Shown: positions 53,985 to 63,854, counted from the stretch's first letter. The stretch: DNA of 64,000 nt from CAZDIO01 sp964505555 (GCA_964505555.1 CAZDIO010000020.1:6223-70222), one strand, 5' to 3'. Numbers and translations are program-made. Notes: generated from the letters alone by a model not told the origin.

Positions 53985-56900
53985 ATGAGACGAGCTCATA
54001 AGAATTCTAAAAACTCCTTCCGCCCTTTCCCTCCCCCCCCCAAAGAGGTGAGTCAAATTATTCATTACTGGCTCGACTGTTTTCGTGACGCTGAAAGGAT
54101 GGAAATTACCTCGACAGACATAAGAAATCTAGGCACAGAGCTACCGATAACCGATCTCCTCGAGGGAAGTTGTCCTCCAAATATCATTACACAACTTCAA
54201 AACAAAGCAGTTGCTGAAGAGGCAAAGCGTAGTTCACGGGGAGAAAAACTCACTTCCCGAAAAGACGAAGGTATTCTTAAAGTATTACTCTGTCCCCTTC
54301 GCCTTGTATGGAATTCTCACCTTTCTGCACGAGACCTCGACATGCCACCTTTTTTAGAGCTGTTATGGATTCCAGCCGATCTTACGACTGAAGGTGAATT
54401 GATTCCTCCACACGGTCGGTTTCCGTGGTTTCCCCGAACACTTCTTGGACACACCGATGACGCGGATACAGTTATCATTGGTCAATACGAAGATACGCAG
54501 AAATTTATAAAAAACTCTCCACCAATTAACTTTGATTCATGGAGAGCGTATTGGAAATGGTGTGATGAATTTTTTAAAGCCGTATGTGGAACTCGAACTT
54601 CAGAGTATTCCATGCTTCATTATCAGACTCAAAAAAATGCCTTGATCCTCATTGATACAAAAGGCGGAGGATCAACGAAAGAGGCCCGTCGCATCTACTC
54701 AGAGGTAATAGATCAAAAACGAAACGCTCCCCTACTTTTGAAGCTCACCTCTCTTAAGGAACCAAAACGGATCGATGTAAAGCAAACGGTCCCTCCCTTG
54801 CGTCAGGGAAGCCTTCTTCATCTTGGTCAGATGCAGTATGATTACCCCCTTTCCCCTGCACAGCGCCAAGCAGTACATCAGAGTCTCCTTACTCCAGAAG
54901 GAGAGATCCTCGCGGTTACTGGCCCCCCAGGAACGGGAAAGACCACTTTTTTGCAAAGCGTTATCGCCTCACTCTGGGTTAACGCTGCTCGGAGAAAAAA
55001 TGGACTTCCTCCAATCATTGTTGCCTGTGCAGGAACAAACCAAGCGGTAACAAATATTGTAAAATCATTTGAACAGGCGGCAGAAAAACCAGGACCACTT
55101 GCAGGGCGATGGCTCCCAGGGGTCAAGAGCTACGGCTGCTACTGTGTCGCTAAATCAAAGGCAGAAGAGGCTGGAGATTTTCATATTGAGCAAAAAAATG
55201 GAGCGGGACTCTCTGCTGACATGGAGCAGTGGGAGTATGTAAATAACGCAAAAAAATATTACCTTGAGAGAGCTTCCCAGTATGCCGGGAAAGAGTTAAC
55301 ACTCAAAAAAGCCCTGCAATTTTTTCACGGCGAAATGTATAAAGAGATCTCCTTACTCAATGGAACCATAAATAAAGCTGCCGATCCAACTGGAATTGCT
55401 TTCTTACAAAACCTCTTTGGGATGGGAAAGCAGGTTTCAGTCAATGACTTTCAAAAAGTGCTTGGGGTTGTAGATGGTTTGCACCGGCACGCTGCGTTTC
55501 AGTTTGCTACCCATTACTGGGAAGCGCGGTGGCTGTTGGTGGTCGATGATATTGTTAATGCAAAAATCAACAAAAATCGCCAACCACAGGGCTTTTTTGG
55601 ATCTCAAGAAGATTGGCAACGCCGGGCGATGATTACCCCTTGCTTTGTAGCAACATTTTCCACAGCTCCCGCATTTTTTAATTACCAACTTCCAAAAGGC
55701 GTTCCATTGATTGATCTTTTGATCGTTGATGAAGCGAGCCAGGTCTCAGCCGAAGAGGGAGCAGCATGTTTTTCACTTGCAAAACGTGCAGTCGTTGTTG
55801 GAGATCCACAACAACTTGAGCCGGTAAGGGAGATTCCTCCTTATATCGATATTGAAAATCTAAAAACGCGCGGGCTTATACGTCGTAATGAGGAGAAAGA
55901 ATTTGCTGCTCTTTCAAAAAGAGGATTAACCGCATCAGAAGGAAGTCTCATGCAACTTTCATTAATGGCATGTCCTGTTAGGGAGAACAACATGCGTGGA
56001 ATATTTCTTGCAGAGCATCATCGGAGTCTGCCAGGAATTATCGCATTTTGTAACGAACTTGCTTATGGTAACCGCCTCCGTGCTACTGAAAAATCACTGG
56101 AAAATCCAATTTTTCCTCCTCTTGGATACGCACATGTTCCGGGAGTTTCAAAACGCGTTGGGCACAGTCAAGAAAACCCGCTTGAGGCACAAACCATTGC
56201 TCTCTGGCTTTCAGAAAATCGCAAACTGATCGAGGATTACTACGGTGGCGCAGTGCTTGATAAACTCGTCGCCGTAATCACTCCGTATTTTGCCCAGAAG
56301 CGCCTCCTTCAGAATCTTCTTTATAAGACTTATCCAGAGATGACTATCGGCACCGTGCATGGACTCCAGGGAGCGGAGCGACCAATGGTGATATTTTCTC
56401 CCGTATGTGATGAAAAGGCGCGCAGTCCTTATTTTTTTGATCAAGGTGTGCAGATGTTAAATGTGGCTGTCTCTCGTGCCAAACATAGCTTTCTTGTTTT
56501 TGGTAATATGAGCATTTTTAATCCAGAGGCCAAGACCCCATCTGGACTTCTTGCAAAATTTCTATTTAAAGACTCCGGAAATGAACTTACGGGCATAACC
56601 CTCCCTTCACATCCTGATTTTAGAAAAGAAGAGATAAAGAGACTTACCACCCTTGGCGATCATCAAAAGATTCTTCAAGCGGCATTTGAGCATGCAAAAC
56701 ACGAGGTGCTTGTGGTAAGTCCTACAATTTCCCGGTTTGCCATCGAAGCTGACAACATTCCAGAGATGATTCGAAAGGCGAGCGATCGTGGGGTTAATGT
56801 CCTAGTTTACGTAGATCTCTATCTCAACATGAACGATAACACTAAAGAGTTTCGTCCTGCGGCAAGAATCGCCTGCGATCTCCTTGAAGAAGCGGGAGCA

Positions 56901-57110
56901 AAACTCTACATAGTAAAAGGTATTCATAATAAAACGCTCACCATCGATGACGAGGTAATTATTGAAGGCTCATTTAACTGGTTTTCTGCGGTGAGAAATA
57001 TACAGAGCCGAACACACAAGCAGGAGCATTCCATGCAGTACACCGGCCCAAAAGCCGCAGAACAAATTCGCATCACCAAAGAAACACTTTCTTTCTTAAG
57101 AGATAAGTAG
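53985..57110 (+). CDS. SF1 helicase fused to a phospholipase D nuclease (Mokosh type II-like)
   Basis: A 1041-residue protein. Residues 1-285 are not recognised. A COG1112-type superfamily 1 helicase follows: Walker A GPPGTGKTT near 313, Walker B LLIVDEASQVSAEEGA near 580, VVGDPQQLEPV, VITPYFAQKRLL, TIGTVHGLQGAE, and LNVAVSRAKHSFLVFG near 825. The C-terminal 150 residues form one PLD domain with HNKTLTIDDEVIIEGSFNW. This single-chain order is that of MkoC, the type II Mokosh anti-phage protein. Two PLD domains would be needed in trans, so it may dimerise. Confidence 0.8.
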   Translation: MRRAHKNSKNSFRPFPPPPKEVSQIIHYWLDCFRDAERMEITSTDIRNLGTELPITDLLEGSCPPNIITQLQNKAVAEEAKRSSRGEKLTSRKDEGILKVLLCPLRLVWNSHLSARDLDMPPFLELLWIPADLTTEGELIPPHGRFPWFPRTLLGHTDDADTVIIGQYEDTQKFIKNSPPINFDSWRAYWKWCDEFFKAVCGTRTSEYSMLHYQTQKNALILIDTKGGGSTKEARRIYSEVIDQKRNAPLLLKLTSLKEPKRIDVKQTVPPLRQGSLLHLGQMQYDYPLSPAQRQAVHQSLLTPEGEILAVTGPPGTGKTTFLQSVIASLWVNAARRKNGLPPIIVACAGTNQAVTNIVKSFEQAAEKPGPLAGRWLPGVKSYGCYCVAKSKAEEAGDFHIEQKNGAGLSADMEQWEYVNNAKKYYLERASQYAGKELTLKKALQFFHGEMYKEISLLNGTINKAADPTGIAFLQNLFGMGKQVSVNDFQKVLGVVDGLHRHAAFQFATHYWEARWLLVVDDIVNAKINKNRQPQGFFGSQEDWQRRAMITPCFVATFSTAPAFFNYQLPKGVPLIDLLIVDEASQVSAEEGAACFSLAKRAVVVGDPQQLEPVREIPPYIDIENLKTRGLIRRNEEKEFAALSKRGLTASEGSLMQLSLMACPVRENNMRGIFLAEHHRSLPGIIAFCNELAYGNRLRATEKSLENPIFPPLGYAHVPGVSKRVGHSQENPLEAQTIALWLSENRKLIEDYYGGAVLDKLVAVITPYFAQKRLLQNLLYKTYPEMTIGTVHGLQGAERPMVIFSPVCDEKARSPYFFDQGVQMLNVAVSRAKHSFLVFGNMSIFNPEAKTPSGLLAKFLFKDSGNELTGITLPSHPDFRKEEIKRLTTLGDHQKILQAAFEHAKHEVLVVSPTISRFAIEADNIPEMIRKASDRGVNVLVYVDLYLNMNDNTKEFRPAARIACDLLEEAGAKLYIVKGIHNKTLTIDDEVIIEGSFNWFSAVRNIQSRTHKQEHSMQYTGPKAAEQIRITKETLSFLRDK

Positions 57111-57122
57111 CGCCCACAATTG

Positions 57123-58871
57123 TCATGGCGCGGTTGCGGGCTGCAGTAACTCTCGTCGCACCCTCTTCCGTTCGCGCTCAATTTGTTCCGGCGATGCTCC
57201 AAGATTTACCAGGATCTCTTCTGTTAAGGCGAGGGCAACTTCTGCTTCTCCAGAAAAGACACTCCTCAAACCTTCCTCTCTCAGTGCAGAAAGTTCCCGT
57301 ATATACATGGTGCGAGCCATGATGCGAATTGATGGGTTTAGCTCTCGTGCAGTACGAATAATCTCTTCCCGAGCCGGAAGACTTGAAGCACTCAAAATAA
57401 GACTACCAGCTCTTGAAATCCCTGCCTCTTCAAGAACATTTCGATGACTTGCATCTCCATAAATCGCCCGGACCCCTTGTGCAAGTAAACTTCGAGTTGT
57501 TTCAACATTGAGTTCGACGATCGTGCAGACGATTCCATTTTCAACAAGCAATCTCGTTACTGTTTGCCCCACCGGACCATATCCAATCACTATCGCATGA
57601 TGCAAAGAAGGATCCTCTATTCCCTCAAGGGCCTCCATTTCCATGGAAGAAAATTGTTTGCGGAGCTTTTTTGTAAACCAGCGAGAAAGTCGAGGGCTTT
57701 TTGATATCCATGAATCCAACGGATCAATCAGTCGATATAAAATAGGATTGAGCGTTATTGAAACAATCGCCGTAGCAATGAGTACATTCGTTGCCAGACT
57801 GGTCAAAATTCCAAGTTGTTGCCCAACGACCGCAAGGATAAAAGAGAACTCTCCGATTTGTGCAAGCGCGACCCCTACACTAAGGGCAACTTTTACTGGA
57901 TATCCTCGAAGAAGAACAATAGCAATCGCCGTAATTGCTTTACCAAAAATCACAATCCCAAGCGTTGCAGCCACTAAAGCAGGCTCGTCAATAAATATTC
58001 GGGGATCAAGGAGCATTCCCACCGAAACAAAGAAAAGTACCGAAAATGCATCGCGCATCGGGAGCGCTTCAGACGCTGCACGAAGACTAAATTCCGACCG
58101 CCCAATCACCATTCCCGCAAGGAAGGCACCGAGTGCCATCGATACGTCAAATATCAACGTTGAACCCACCGCGATACCAAGAACGAGAACAAGCACGGTA
58201 AGCGTAAACAACTCGCGGGAGTGAGTTTCTGCCATACGCATAAACAACCAAGGGATAGCTCGACTCCCGAGCCAAAAGGTTAAAAACACCAGGGCAACCA
58301 CTTTCAATAATGCTACCCCCACCGCTAGGGCAATTGCCTCCGGAGTCGCGGCGCCACCAAAAAGTACGGGAAGCATAACAAGCACAAGCACCGTAAATAA
58401 GTCTTCAATTACAAGCCATCCTACTGAAACATGACCGATTGCGGTGTGCAGATCCTGATTGTCAACAAGTACCCGGGTAAGAACAACAGTGCTTGCTACA
58501 GCGATCGCTAAGCCATAAATTAATCCTGATTCCAAACTCCAACCAAATGCTCTAGAAACAAGCACCCCTAGAAGAGTTGCAACAATACTCTGCCCAATAG
58601 CTCCTGGAATCGCTACGCGCCGCACCTTCAGCAGATCAGAGAATTGAAAATGCAATCCAACTCCAAACATTAAGAGTATAATTCCGATCTCTGCAAGTTG
58701 CTCTGCGAGGTGTTGATCAGCGATATATCCAGGAGTATAGGGACCCACAAATATCCCGGCCAGTAGGTAGCCAACAATCGGAGAAAGACGAAGGAGATGG
58801 GTTAAATAGCCAAAACAAAGTGCGGCAGTCAGTCCACCAGTCAACGTCAAGATGAGATTTATATTGTGCAT
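57123..58871 (-). CDS. CPA2-type monovalent cation:proton antiporter with TrkA-N domain
   Basis: A 582-residue protein: about 12 membrane helices (residues 1-380) with the family motif GYLLAGIFVGPYTPGY near 35, then a cytosolic TrkA-N Rossmann domain (HAIVIGYGPVGQTVTRLLVE near 418, YGDASHRNVLEEAG). Resembles KefB/YbaL-type K+/H+ exchangers used in pH and electrophile defence. It ends 12 bases from the end of the convergent helicase gene. Confidence 0.92.
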   Translation of the reverse strand: MHNINLILTLTGGLTAALCFGYLTHLLRLSPIVGYLLAGIFVGPYTPGYIADQHLAEQLAEIGIILLMFGVGLHFQFSDLLKVRRVAIPGAIGQSIVATLLGVLVSRAFGWSLESGLIYGLAIAVASTVVLTRVLVDNQDLHTAIGHVSVGWLVIEDLFTVLVLVMLPVLFGGAATPEAIALAVGVALLKVVALVFLTFWLGSRAIPWLFMRMAETHSRELFTLTVLVLVLGIAVGSTLIFDVSMALGAFLAGMVIGRSEFSLRAASEALPMRDAFSVLFFVSVGMLLDPRIFIDEPALVAATLGIVIFGKAITAIAIVLLRGYPVKVALSVGVALAQIGEFSFILAVVGQQLGILTSLATNVLIATAIVSITLNPILYRLIDPLDSWISKSPRLSRWFTKKLRKQFSSMEMEALEGIEDPSLHHAIVIGYGPVGQTVTRLLVENGIVCTIVELNVETTRSLLAQGVRAIYGDASHRNVLEEAGISRAGSLILSASSLPAREEIIRTARELNPSIRIMARTMYIRELSALREEGLRSVFSGEAEVALALTEEILVNLGASPEQIERERKRVRRELLQPATAP

Positions 58872-59411
58872 ATTCTAAAAGTCACCAATTGGTCCCTGGT
58901 GTCAAGAAACTAATCTCTACGACGTAGAATAGGATGAAATAGAGAGGACAATATCCATATTTAGTTAGAGAGTTTCTCTACTCTCCTTTCGAAATTTATT
59001 ATTTAAGAACTACTCTAACTCCTATGAGTAGGAACCTTCCAAAAAACAAAATTCTCAAACACTTACACGCTCTTTCAAGAAAGAAAGATTTCTTAATCCT
59101 TCAAGCTGCAGAGAAGTTCAATAATATTTTTCTTTTGCGTCTCCTTGTCGTTGCGAGCCGGGAAGCCCGGCCGCCGGGCGAAACGAATGAAACAATTCGA
59201 GATTGCTTCGCTCCGCTCGCAACGACAAAGAGGCTCTGCTCCATCTAAAATGGGACGGCTCTAGTTGGTTTAATAAAAATTCTTTGCTTAACGCCTACCT
59301 CTCTCCTTGCTAACCCCGTTTCGTAAGGGCTTCTACGCATTACGCATCGTAGTCAAACTTTAGGAACAAAAATAATTAGCCGACTTCTTTGAAACGAGGA
59401 GCGAGCGTGGC
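58872..59411. other. Divergent intergenic region
   Basis: 540 bp without a supported gene. It contains a third copy of the GCGAAGC-type palindromic repeat (59145-59228) and the promoters of the antiporter and the receiver-HDOD gene. The short open frame across the repeat is not credible because most of it is repeat DNA. Confidence 0.5.
59145..59228. repeat. Palindromic GCGAAGC repeat, copy 3
   Basis: Outer arms TTGTCGTTGCGAGC and GCTCGCAACGACAA pair perfectly (59145-59158 with 59215-59228). The interior has CCCGGCCGCCGGGCG and GAGATTGCTTCGCTCCGC, shared with the copy at 52671. Confidence 0.75.
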
Positions 59412-61130
59412 ATGAGTAAAATTTTGTTTGTAGAAGACATGGCGATTTTTCGAGAGCCAATCGCTGCCGCTCTTCAAAAAGAAGGGTACCGTGTGTTTCT
59501 TGCTTCCAATGGTAAAGAAGCTTTGTCGCTTGTCGATTTTCATATTCCCGATCTTATCTTACTTGATCTCAGCATGCCGGAGATGGATGGGCTGACATTT
59601 CTTGAACGAATGCGAGAGAATCTACAACTAAGAAATGTTCCTGTTATTCTCCTTACTGCTGTTGCAGAAAAAGATGCCGTGCTTCAGGCAAAGCAATTAA
59701 ATGTCAAAGATTATTTGGTAAAATCCTATTTTTCCCTCCAACAGCTCTTAGATTGCGTAAACAAATATTTAAAGAAACCTTCTCCTTCTAAAATTGAAGA
59801 ACCTGGAAAGCCTGCGGCTCTAAACGGAACAAAGATTGATTTTGTTCAGGAACACAATTCTCAAACAAAAAAACCACCCGTCGGAGATCGTGAAAAAACC
59901 TTACAGCACTTACATGGGAGAACAGAGCCAAAAACTCTTCCAGGGGCGGTGCAGAAAGTAATCGCCTTAACCGGTGCCTTAATGGCAGATCCGATGGAGC
60001 TTGCTGCGATTGTCGCTCGAGATCCGATCCTTGCTTCACAAGTTCTTCGAGCCGCAAATACCGCCGCATACGGAGGGGCAAAAGGTCACACCGCAAACTT
60101 GAATGATGCTGTTTTTAAACTTGGATCCCGTTCGGTTCGCGATATCGCTATTGCCGTTGGAATTTTTAATGCCTTGGCTGAGGGGAGCACCGATATGGTT
60201 AACTTTGCTCGGTGTTGGGAGCATTGTTTTGCTGTGGCGTCGATTATGGATTTTATGATTCCCAAGTCTGAAGCGGAAGCAAAGGACTTGGCATATCTTG
60301 TCGGTCTCTGTCACGATCTTCCCGAGCTCATTTTGAGGCAGGAGTTTCCGGATCAGTTTTCCATCGCATATAAAGAAGCTGCCGAGCACGGAAAAAATCC
60401 TTGGCGAGCAATTGAAGATGTTTTTGGTATTTCTTACGGAGAGCTTGCAGAGGTTGTCCTTTCTCGATTTAACTTACCAGAGTCGATCATCAAACCAGTA
60501 CAAGAATATTTTAACTGTAACTCTGAATTACTTGTTTCGGGAATGAGTCGGTGTGCTCAGAGTCTTCGTATCGCAAATTGGTATGCTCATGGACTGACGA
60601 TTGCTTCTTCTCTCTATGTCGATGTTCACCCTGTGCGCCAAGATGAATATCTTTTGGCAACAGGAACTCTACATCCAGCAGAATTTAGTTGGGATACCTT
60701 TCGAACAACAGTGCAAACAACAACGAGCATGCTTGCACATCTTTCACCTTCTCAGCAGACAGAACTTTCTCAACCGTTATTAAGTAAGGGAGATAAAAAG
60801 ATTTTACATATTCGTCACGACATCTTCTCATCATTTGATCCCGTTTCGGCAGCACTGACTTCCTTAGGAGAGGTAACGATTACCGATCAACATTTTCAAA
60901 ATCGAAATGCTCCTGAAGATTCCTCTCTGATCATCGTTACCCTACCGAACATAACTACAAATCCTGAATCTCAAGAATCAATCGATAAAATAATGGAATA
61001 TGTAAGCCATGTAACAGGAAATGTGCTCTGTCTTTGTAGTGATACAAACACAATAAAAGATCTTCCGGGACTTAAGAAACAATCATTCCCCATTTCATTG
61101 AAAGCATTGGCTGATTTTGCAGGATCTTAA
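59412..61130 (+). CDS. Receiver-HDOD signalling protein
   Basis: A 572-residue cytosolic protein. Receiver domain at 1-118 with all key residues: LFVEDM, phosphoacceptor Asp in LILLDLSMPEMDG (near 53), Thr in LLTAV, Lys in LVKSYF. A linker of about 40 residues is followed by an HDOD domain (about 175-370: LPGAVQKVIALTGALMADP, ILASQVLRAANTA, LGSRSVRDIAI). The C-terminal 170 residues are not recognised. HDOD proteins relay signals in chemotaxis, development and cyclic-nucleotide pathways. GAGGAGCG lies upstream of the ATG. Confidence 0.88.
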   Translation: MSKILFVEDMAIFREPIAAALQKEGYRVFLASNGKEALSLVDFHIPDLILLDLSMPEMDGLTFLERMRENLQLRNVPVILLTAVAEKDAVLQAKQLNVKDYLVKSYFSLQQLLDCVNKYLKKPSPSKIEEPGKPAALNGTKIDFVQEHNSQTKKPPVGDREKTLQHLHGRTEPKTLPGAVQKVIALTGALMADPMELAAIVARDPILASQVLRAANTAAYGGAKGHTANLNDAVFKLGSRSVRDIAIAVGIFNALAEGSTDMVNFARCWEHCFAVASIMDFMIPKSEAEAKDLAYLVGLCHDLPELILRQEFPDQFSIAYKEAAEHGKNPWRAIEDVFGISYGELAEVVLSRFNLPESIIKPVQEYFNCNSELLVSGMSRCAQSLRIANWYAHGLTIASSLYVDVHPVRQDEYLLATGTLHPAEFSWDTFRTTVQTTTSMLAHLSPSQQTELSQPLLSKGDKKILHIRHDIFSSFDPVSAALTSLGEVTITDQHFQNRNAPEDSSLIIVTLPNITTNPESQESIDKIMEYVSHVTGNVLCLCSDTNTIKDLPGLKKQSFPISLKALADFAGS

Positions 61131-61169
61131 CTCACGAGTTATTTCATTCGCCGACTATGAAAGTCGCCC

Positions 61170-61622
61170 TTACTGAAGTGAAAATCCTATCCACGATCCA
61201 AACAGTCCAGCCATCACAACGATCGTCAGCCAATAACGAATTGGGTTACCCTCTCGTGATATGGTGACATACTCACCTGAAGAGCGTGTGCGGTAAGACC
61301 ATTCTCCTTTTCCAAGGAGCCAAATCAAATAAAGAAATCCAATACCGCCAAGAGCAAAGAAAATGATTTTGATATTTGTATCTGATGAAACGGCCGGATC
61401 CGAAGTGGGGGTGCCAAATACCATAAAGAACATCAGAACCGCTCCACCAAAGTATACACAAACAGCGGCCCAAAATTCTGCTGGTTGCTCATCTCGGTAG
61501 ATAGGTCCCGACATTTTGATTCTTGTAACTCCTCCGATCAGAGACGCGATCCCAATAACAATAAAAATAATAGCTCCTAAGATAAGAAGCAACGAGCATG
61601 GGCTAAAGGCAACGGTACTCAT
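61170..61622 (-). CDS. Four-helix membrane protein, unknown function
   Basis: A 150-residue protein with four hydrophobic segments (SLLLILGAIIFIVIGIASLI; FWAAVCVYFGGAVLMFFMVF; IKIIFFALGGIGFLYLIWLL; YWLTIVVMAGLFGSWIGF). No family is recognised. Convergent with the receiver-HDOD gene, 39 bases away. Confidence 0.6.
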   Translation of the reverse strand: MSTVAFSPCSLLLILGAIIFIVIGIASLIGGVTRIKMSGPIYRDEQPAEFWAAVCVYFGGAVLMFFMVFGTPTSDPAVSSDTNIKIIFFALGGIGFLYLIWLLGKGEWSYRTRSSGEYVTISREGNPIRYWLTIVVMAGLFGSWIGFSLQ

Positions 61623-61867
61623 CAGTCAAAACCGGTCCAGTTTTTCCAATAACTTTCTTAACCAGTATTGTCGTCAGAATTACCTTGCTTCTTTAAAGTA
61701 GAAAAATCCCGTTATGAATACGGGGAAAGTATGTTCTCTGAGGTATCAGTTCTATGGTTTTAAGTATTTTTCGTAGAACAAATTAAATTCTTAGGGAAAT
61801 CATAGAAGAGAAGGATGAACAAAAAAGGTTTCTTGTAGGTTGAACCTCAAATGAAAAAGAAGAACCT

Positions 61868-62596
61868 TTAATCTTCTGTAACGTAGATTACCTCACGTCG
61901 TCCGCTTGGTGCTGCTGGATCAAGCAAAATCACCAACACTCTTTCCCCCGCTTGAAATGGGAGGGCGATACTTTCAAAGATTGGGGTAAGGGTATTTCGC
62001 CGAGTGAGGATCAGTTCATAAACTCCTTCAACGATATCGATATTCGGTGAGGTTTCACCAAAAGCTATATCGACTGCTGCAGGAATCTGCCCAACAAGAG
62101 ATTGGCCTGGAGTTACGACATAGGAGTCAATGGCCGTATCAAGACTATTTGCAAAGTGACTAAATCGTAACCGAAAGTCATCTCCGCTCAGACTATCGGT
62201 GCTCTCACGAATGAGCTTTCGACTAATCGAATCGTTACTTTCACGATAGACAATATAAATGTAATCAACACCTTCCTGCAAAGAAAGGCGTTCATCAATT
62301 ACCGGAGGCGCGATTCCTGCAACATATACTCGAAGCCGTGGTCGGTTGTCTTCAAACTCATCATCATCATCGAAATCGTCTGAGGTATCGACATTGATGG
62401 TAAAATCTTCTGAATACTCTTTATAGACAAGACCAGAAACAACTTCACCATCATCAACAACTACACGGATGGGATTTGTTCCAGAAGCAGCGTGGACCAC
62501 AAGCACACGAGCAGTCTCATCGTCGTCAGAACTGCAACCGATACAGACGGTCAACAAAAGACAAAGAAGAAGAGGGATATAAAGTTGTTTTATCAC
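61868..62596 (-). CDS. DUF4397-type lipoprotein
   Basis: A 242-residue surface or periplasmic lipoprotein: hydrophobic signal (LYIPLLLCLLLTVCIGC) with Cys near residue 21 followed by the acidic SSDDDE. The mature part has the DUF4397 pattern of beta strands (RVLVVHAASGTNPIRVVVDD; LRFSHFANSLDTAIDSYVV; VEGVYELILTRRNTLTPIFES). An Asp-rich stretch near 72-82 could bind calcium. Function of the family is unknown. Confidence 0.7.
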   Translation of the reverse strand: MIKQLYIPLLLCLLLTVCIGCSSDDDETARVLVVHAASGTNPIRVVVDDGEVVSGLVYKEYSEDFTINVDTSDDFDDDDEFEDNRPRLRVYVAGIAPPVIDERLSLQEGVDYIYIVYRESNDSISRKLIRESTDSLSGDDFRLRFSHFANSLDTAIDSYVVTPGQSLVGQIPAAVDIAFGETSPNIDIVEGVYELILTRRNTLTPIFESIALPFQAGERVLVILLDPAAPSGRREVIYVTED

Positions 62597-62844
62597 TCCT
62601 AATTATTACGCCATAATTGGACTAAGAGTCAAACTCACTTCAGGCATGTAGTAATGTAAGTTCCTCACAATTTGCTGCTACAAAACTCTGAGATAAATTT
62701 TAAAATGTTGCTAGCCCGTCCTAATCAGAATCGATGCTCAACGAGTCATAAAACAATCATATAATTCCTAAATGGTATCAAAGAGTTGGTGGTTTTAGTT
62801 CTCTCTTTCTCACTTTTTATCATAACTCATATAAGGAAGATTAT

Positions 62845-63144
62845 ATGGGTGTTGAAGTTCAGTATCGTCGTCCAACCACGAAGCAAGAAGAGCCGAAACT
62901 TCCTCCTGCGGTTACCACTTCAGCACCAGCTCCCTCAGTGGTTCTTCCTCCCCTTTCCAATAAATTGCCAGCTGAATCTTTATCCCCAAAAGCACCCTCT
63001 GGAGAGGAAGGAGAAAGAAATTTCTTTAATGACAAACTCCGAAACGCATTTCACCACCCACATCTTACAATCGAGCCAAAAGCAGGAGAACCTCTTCTTA
63101 CCAAACTCCTTACAACCACTGATGTAACCAAGCCATGCACATGA
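62845..63144 (+). CDS. Pro-rich, probably disordered protein
   Basis: A 99-residue product from MGVEVQYRRPTTKQ; AAGGAAG lies 7 bases upstream of the ATG. Pro/Ala/Ser-rich over residues 15-55, charged after that. It resembles in composition the heads of the products at 2276-3532 and 5040-6059. No domain is recognised. Confidence 0.5.
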   Translation: MGVEVQYRRPTTKQEEPKLPPAVTTSAPAPSVVLPPLSNKLPAESLSPKAPSGEEGERNFFNDKLRNAFHHPHLTIEPKAGEPLLTKLLTTTDVTKPCT

Positions 63145-63192
63145 ATCTGATGCATTTGATTATTATACCGCCAACCACGAAATATTGCCATC

Positions 63193-63211
63193 TATACCGG
63201 ATAGTGGTATA
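63193..63211. promoter_or_regulatory. Operator-like inverted repeat before higB
   Basis: TATACC-N7-GGTATA, a perfect 6-bp inverted repeat 10 bases before the higB ATG. HigA-type antitoxins repress their own operon by binding such palindromes. Confidence 0.55.
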
Positions 63212-63221
63212 TTCGATTTTC

Positions 63222-63521
63222 ATGGCAATACAGAGCTTTAAAAATCGGGGAACGGAGGACATCAACTATGGAAAAACATCGAAGGCGGCATTAAAGCTCT
63301 TGCCAAAAGAGCTTCATGCAAAGGCGCAGATAAAACTTGCGCGTATTAGCGCAGCCACTTCGATGCTTGATTTGCGAACTTTGCGTGGCAATCGATTGGA
63401 AGCCTTGAAAGGAGATCGGAAGGGTCAGTTTAGTATACGTATTAACGATCAATATAGAATATGCTTTCACTGGGAGAAAGAAAACGCGTCTGATGTTGAG
63501 ATAGTGGATTATCATCATTAA
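63222..63521 (+). CDS. higB: HigB-type toxin (RelE/ParE fold)
   Basis: A 99-residue product from MAIQSFKNRGTEDINYG; the head (IQSFKNRGTEDI and KLLPKELHAKAQIKLARI), LRTLRGNRLEALKGDRKGQFSIRIN and DQYRICFHWEKENASDVEIVDYH are typical of the HigB/plasmid-maintenance killer family, which cuts mRNA on the ribosome. The start lies inside a longer open frame; ATG 63222 gives the standard length and matches the family N-terminus. It precedes the antitoxin, as usual for higBA. Confidence 0.93.
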   Translation: MAIQSFKNRGTEDINYGKTSKAALKLLPKELHAKAQIKLARISAATSMLDLRTLRGNRLEALKGDRKGQFSIRINDQYRICFHWEKENASDVEIVDYHH

Positions 63522-63538
63522 GAAAAGGAATAGCTGAT

Positions 63539-63823
63539 ATGAAAACGACACACATTACACCGATACATCCTGGCAAAGTGCTTCGTGATGAGCTTGAAGA
63601 ACTCGCCGTTTCCCAGACTACACTTGCGGAACATATTGGCGTATTGCCAAAAACGATTAACGAGATATGTCGTGGGAAACGCGGTATCAGCGCGGAGATG
63701 GCGATGAAGCTATCCATAGCGCTCGGAGCAAGCCCTCAGTTTTGGCTCAATCTTCAAAATAATTGGGATCTAAGTCAGCTCAATCGAGCCAATTATAATC
63801 GCATCACACGCCTTGCGGCATAA
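63539..63823 (+). CDS. higA: HigA-type antitoxin
   Basis: A 94-residue helix-turn-helix protein. TPIHPGKVLRDELEELAVSQ, then TLAEHIGVLPKTINEICRGKR and AMKLSIALGASPQFWLNLQ are family hallmarks. It neutralises HigB and represses the operon, probably at the inverted repeat 63193-63211. It starts 17 bases after higB with AAAAGGA upstream of the ATG. Confidence 0.95.
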   Translation: MKTTHITPIHPGKVLRDELEELAVSQTTLAEHIGVLPKTINEICRGKRGISAEMAMKLSIALGASPQFWLNLQNNWDLSQLNRANYNRITRLAA

Positions 63824-63838
63824 CGTTAAGTGGCTCCC

Positions 63839-63854
63839 CGGCGAGGCCACGCCG
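63839..63854 (+). terminator. Possible terminator after higBA
   Basis: CGGCG-AGGCCA-CGCCG hairpin 16 bases after the higA stop, followed by a T/C-rich run (TGTCTTTCTCTTT). Short stem, so only moderately convincing. The remaining 146 bp to the end of the window hold nothing I can assign. Confidence 0.4.

Noticed and set aside
59024..59248. A 74-residue open frame upstream of the receiver-HDOD gene
   Set aside because: More than a third of it is the palindromic repeat and no ribosome site precedes it.
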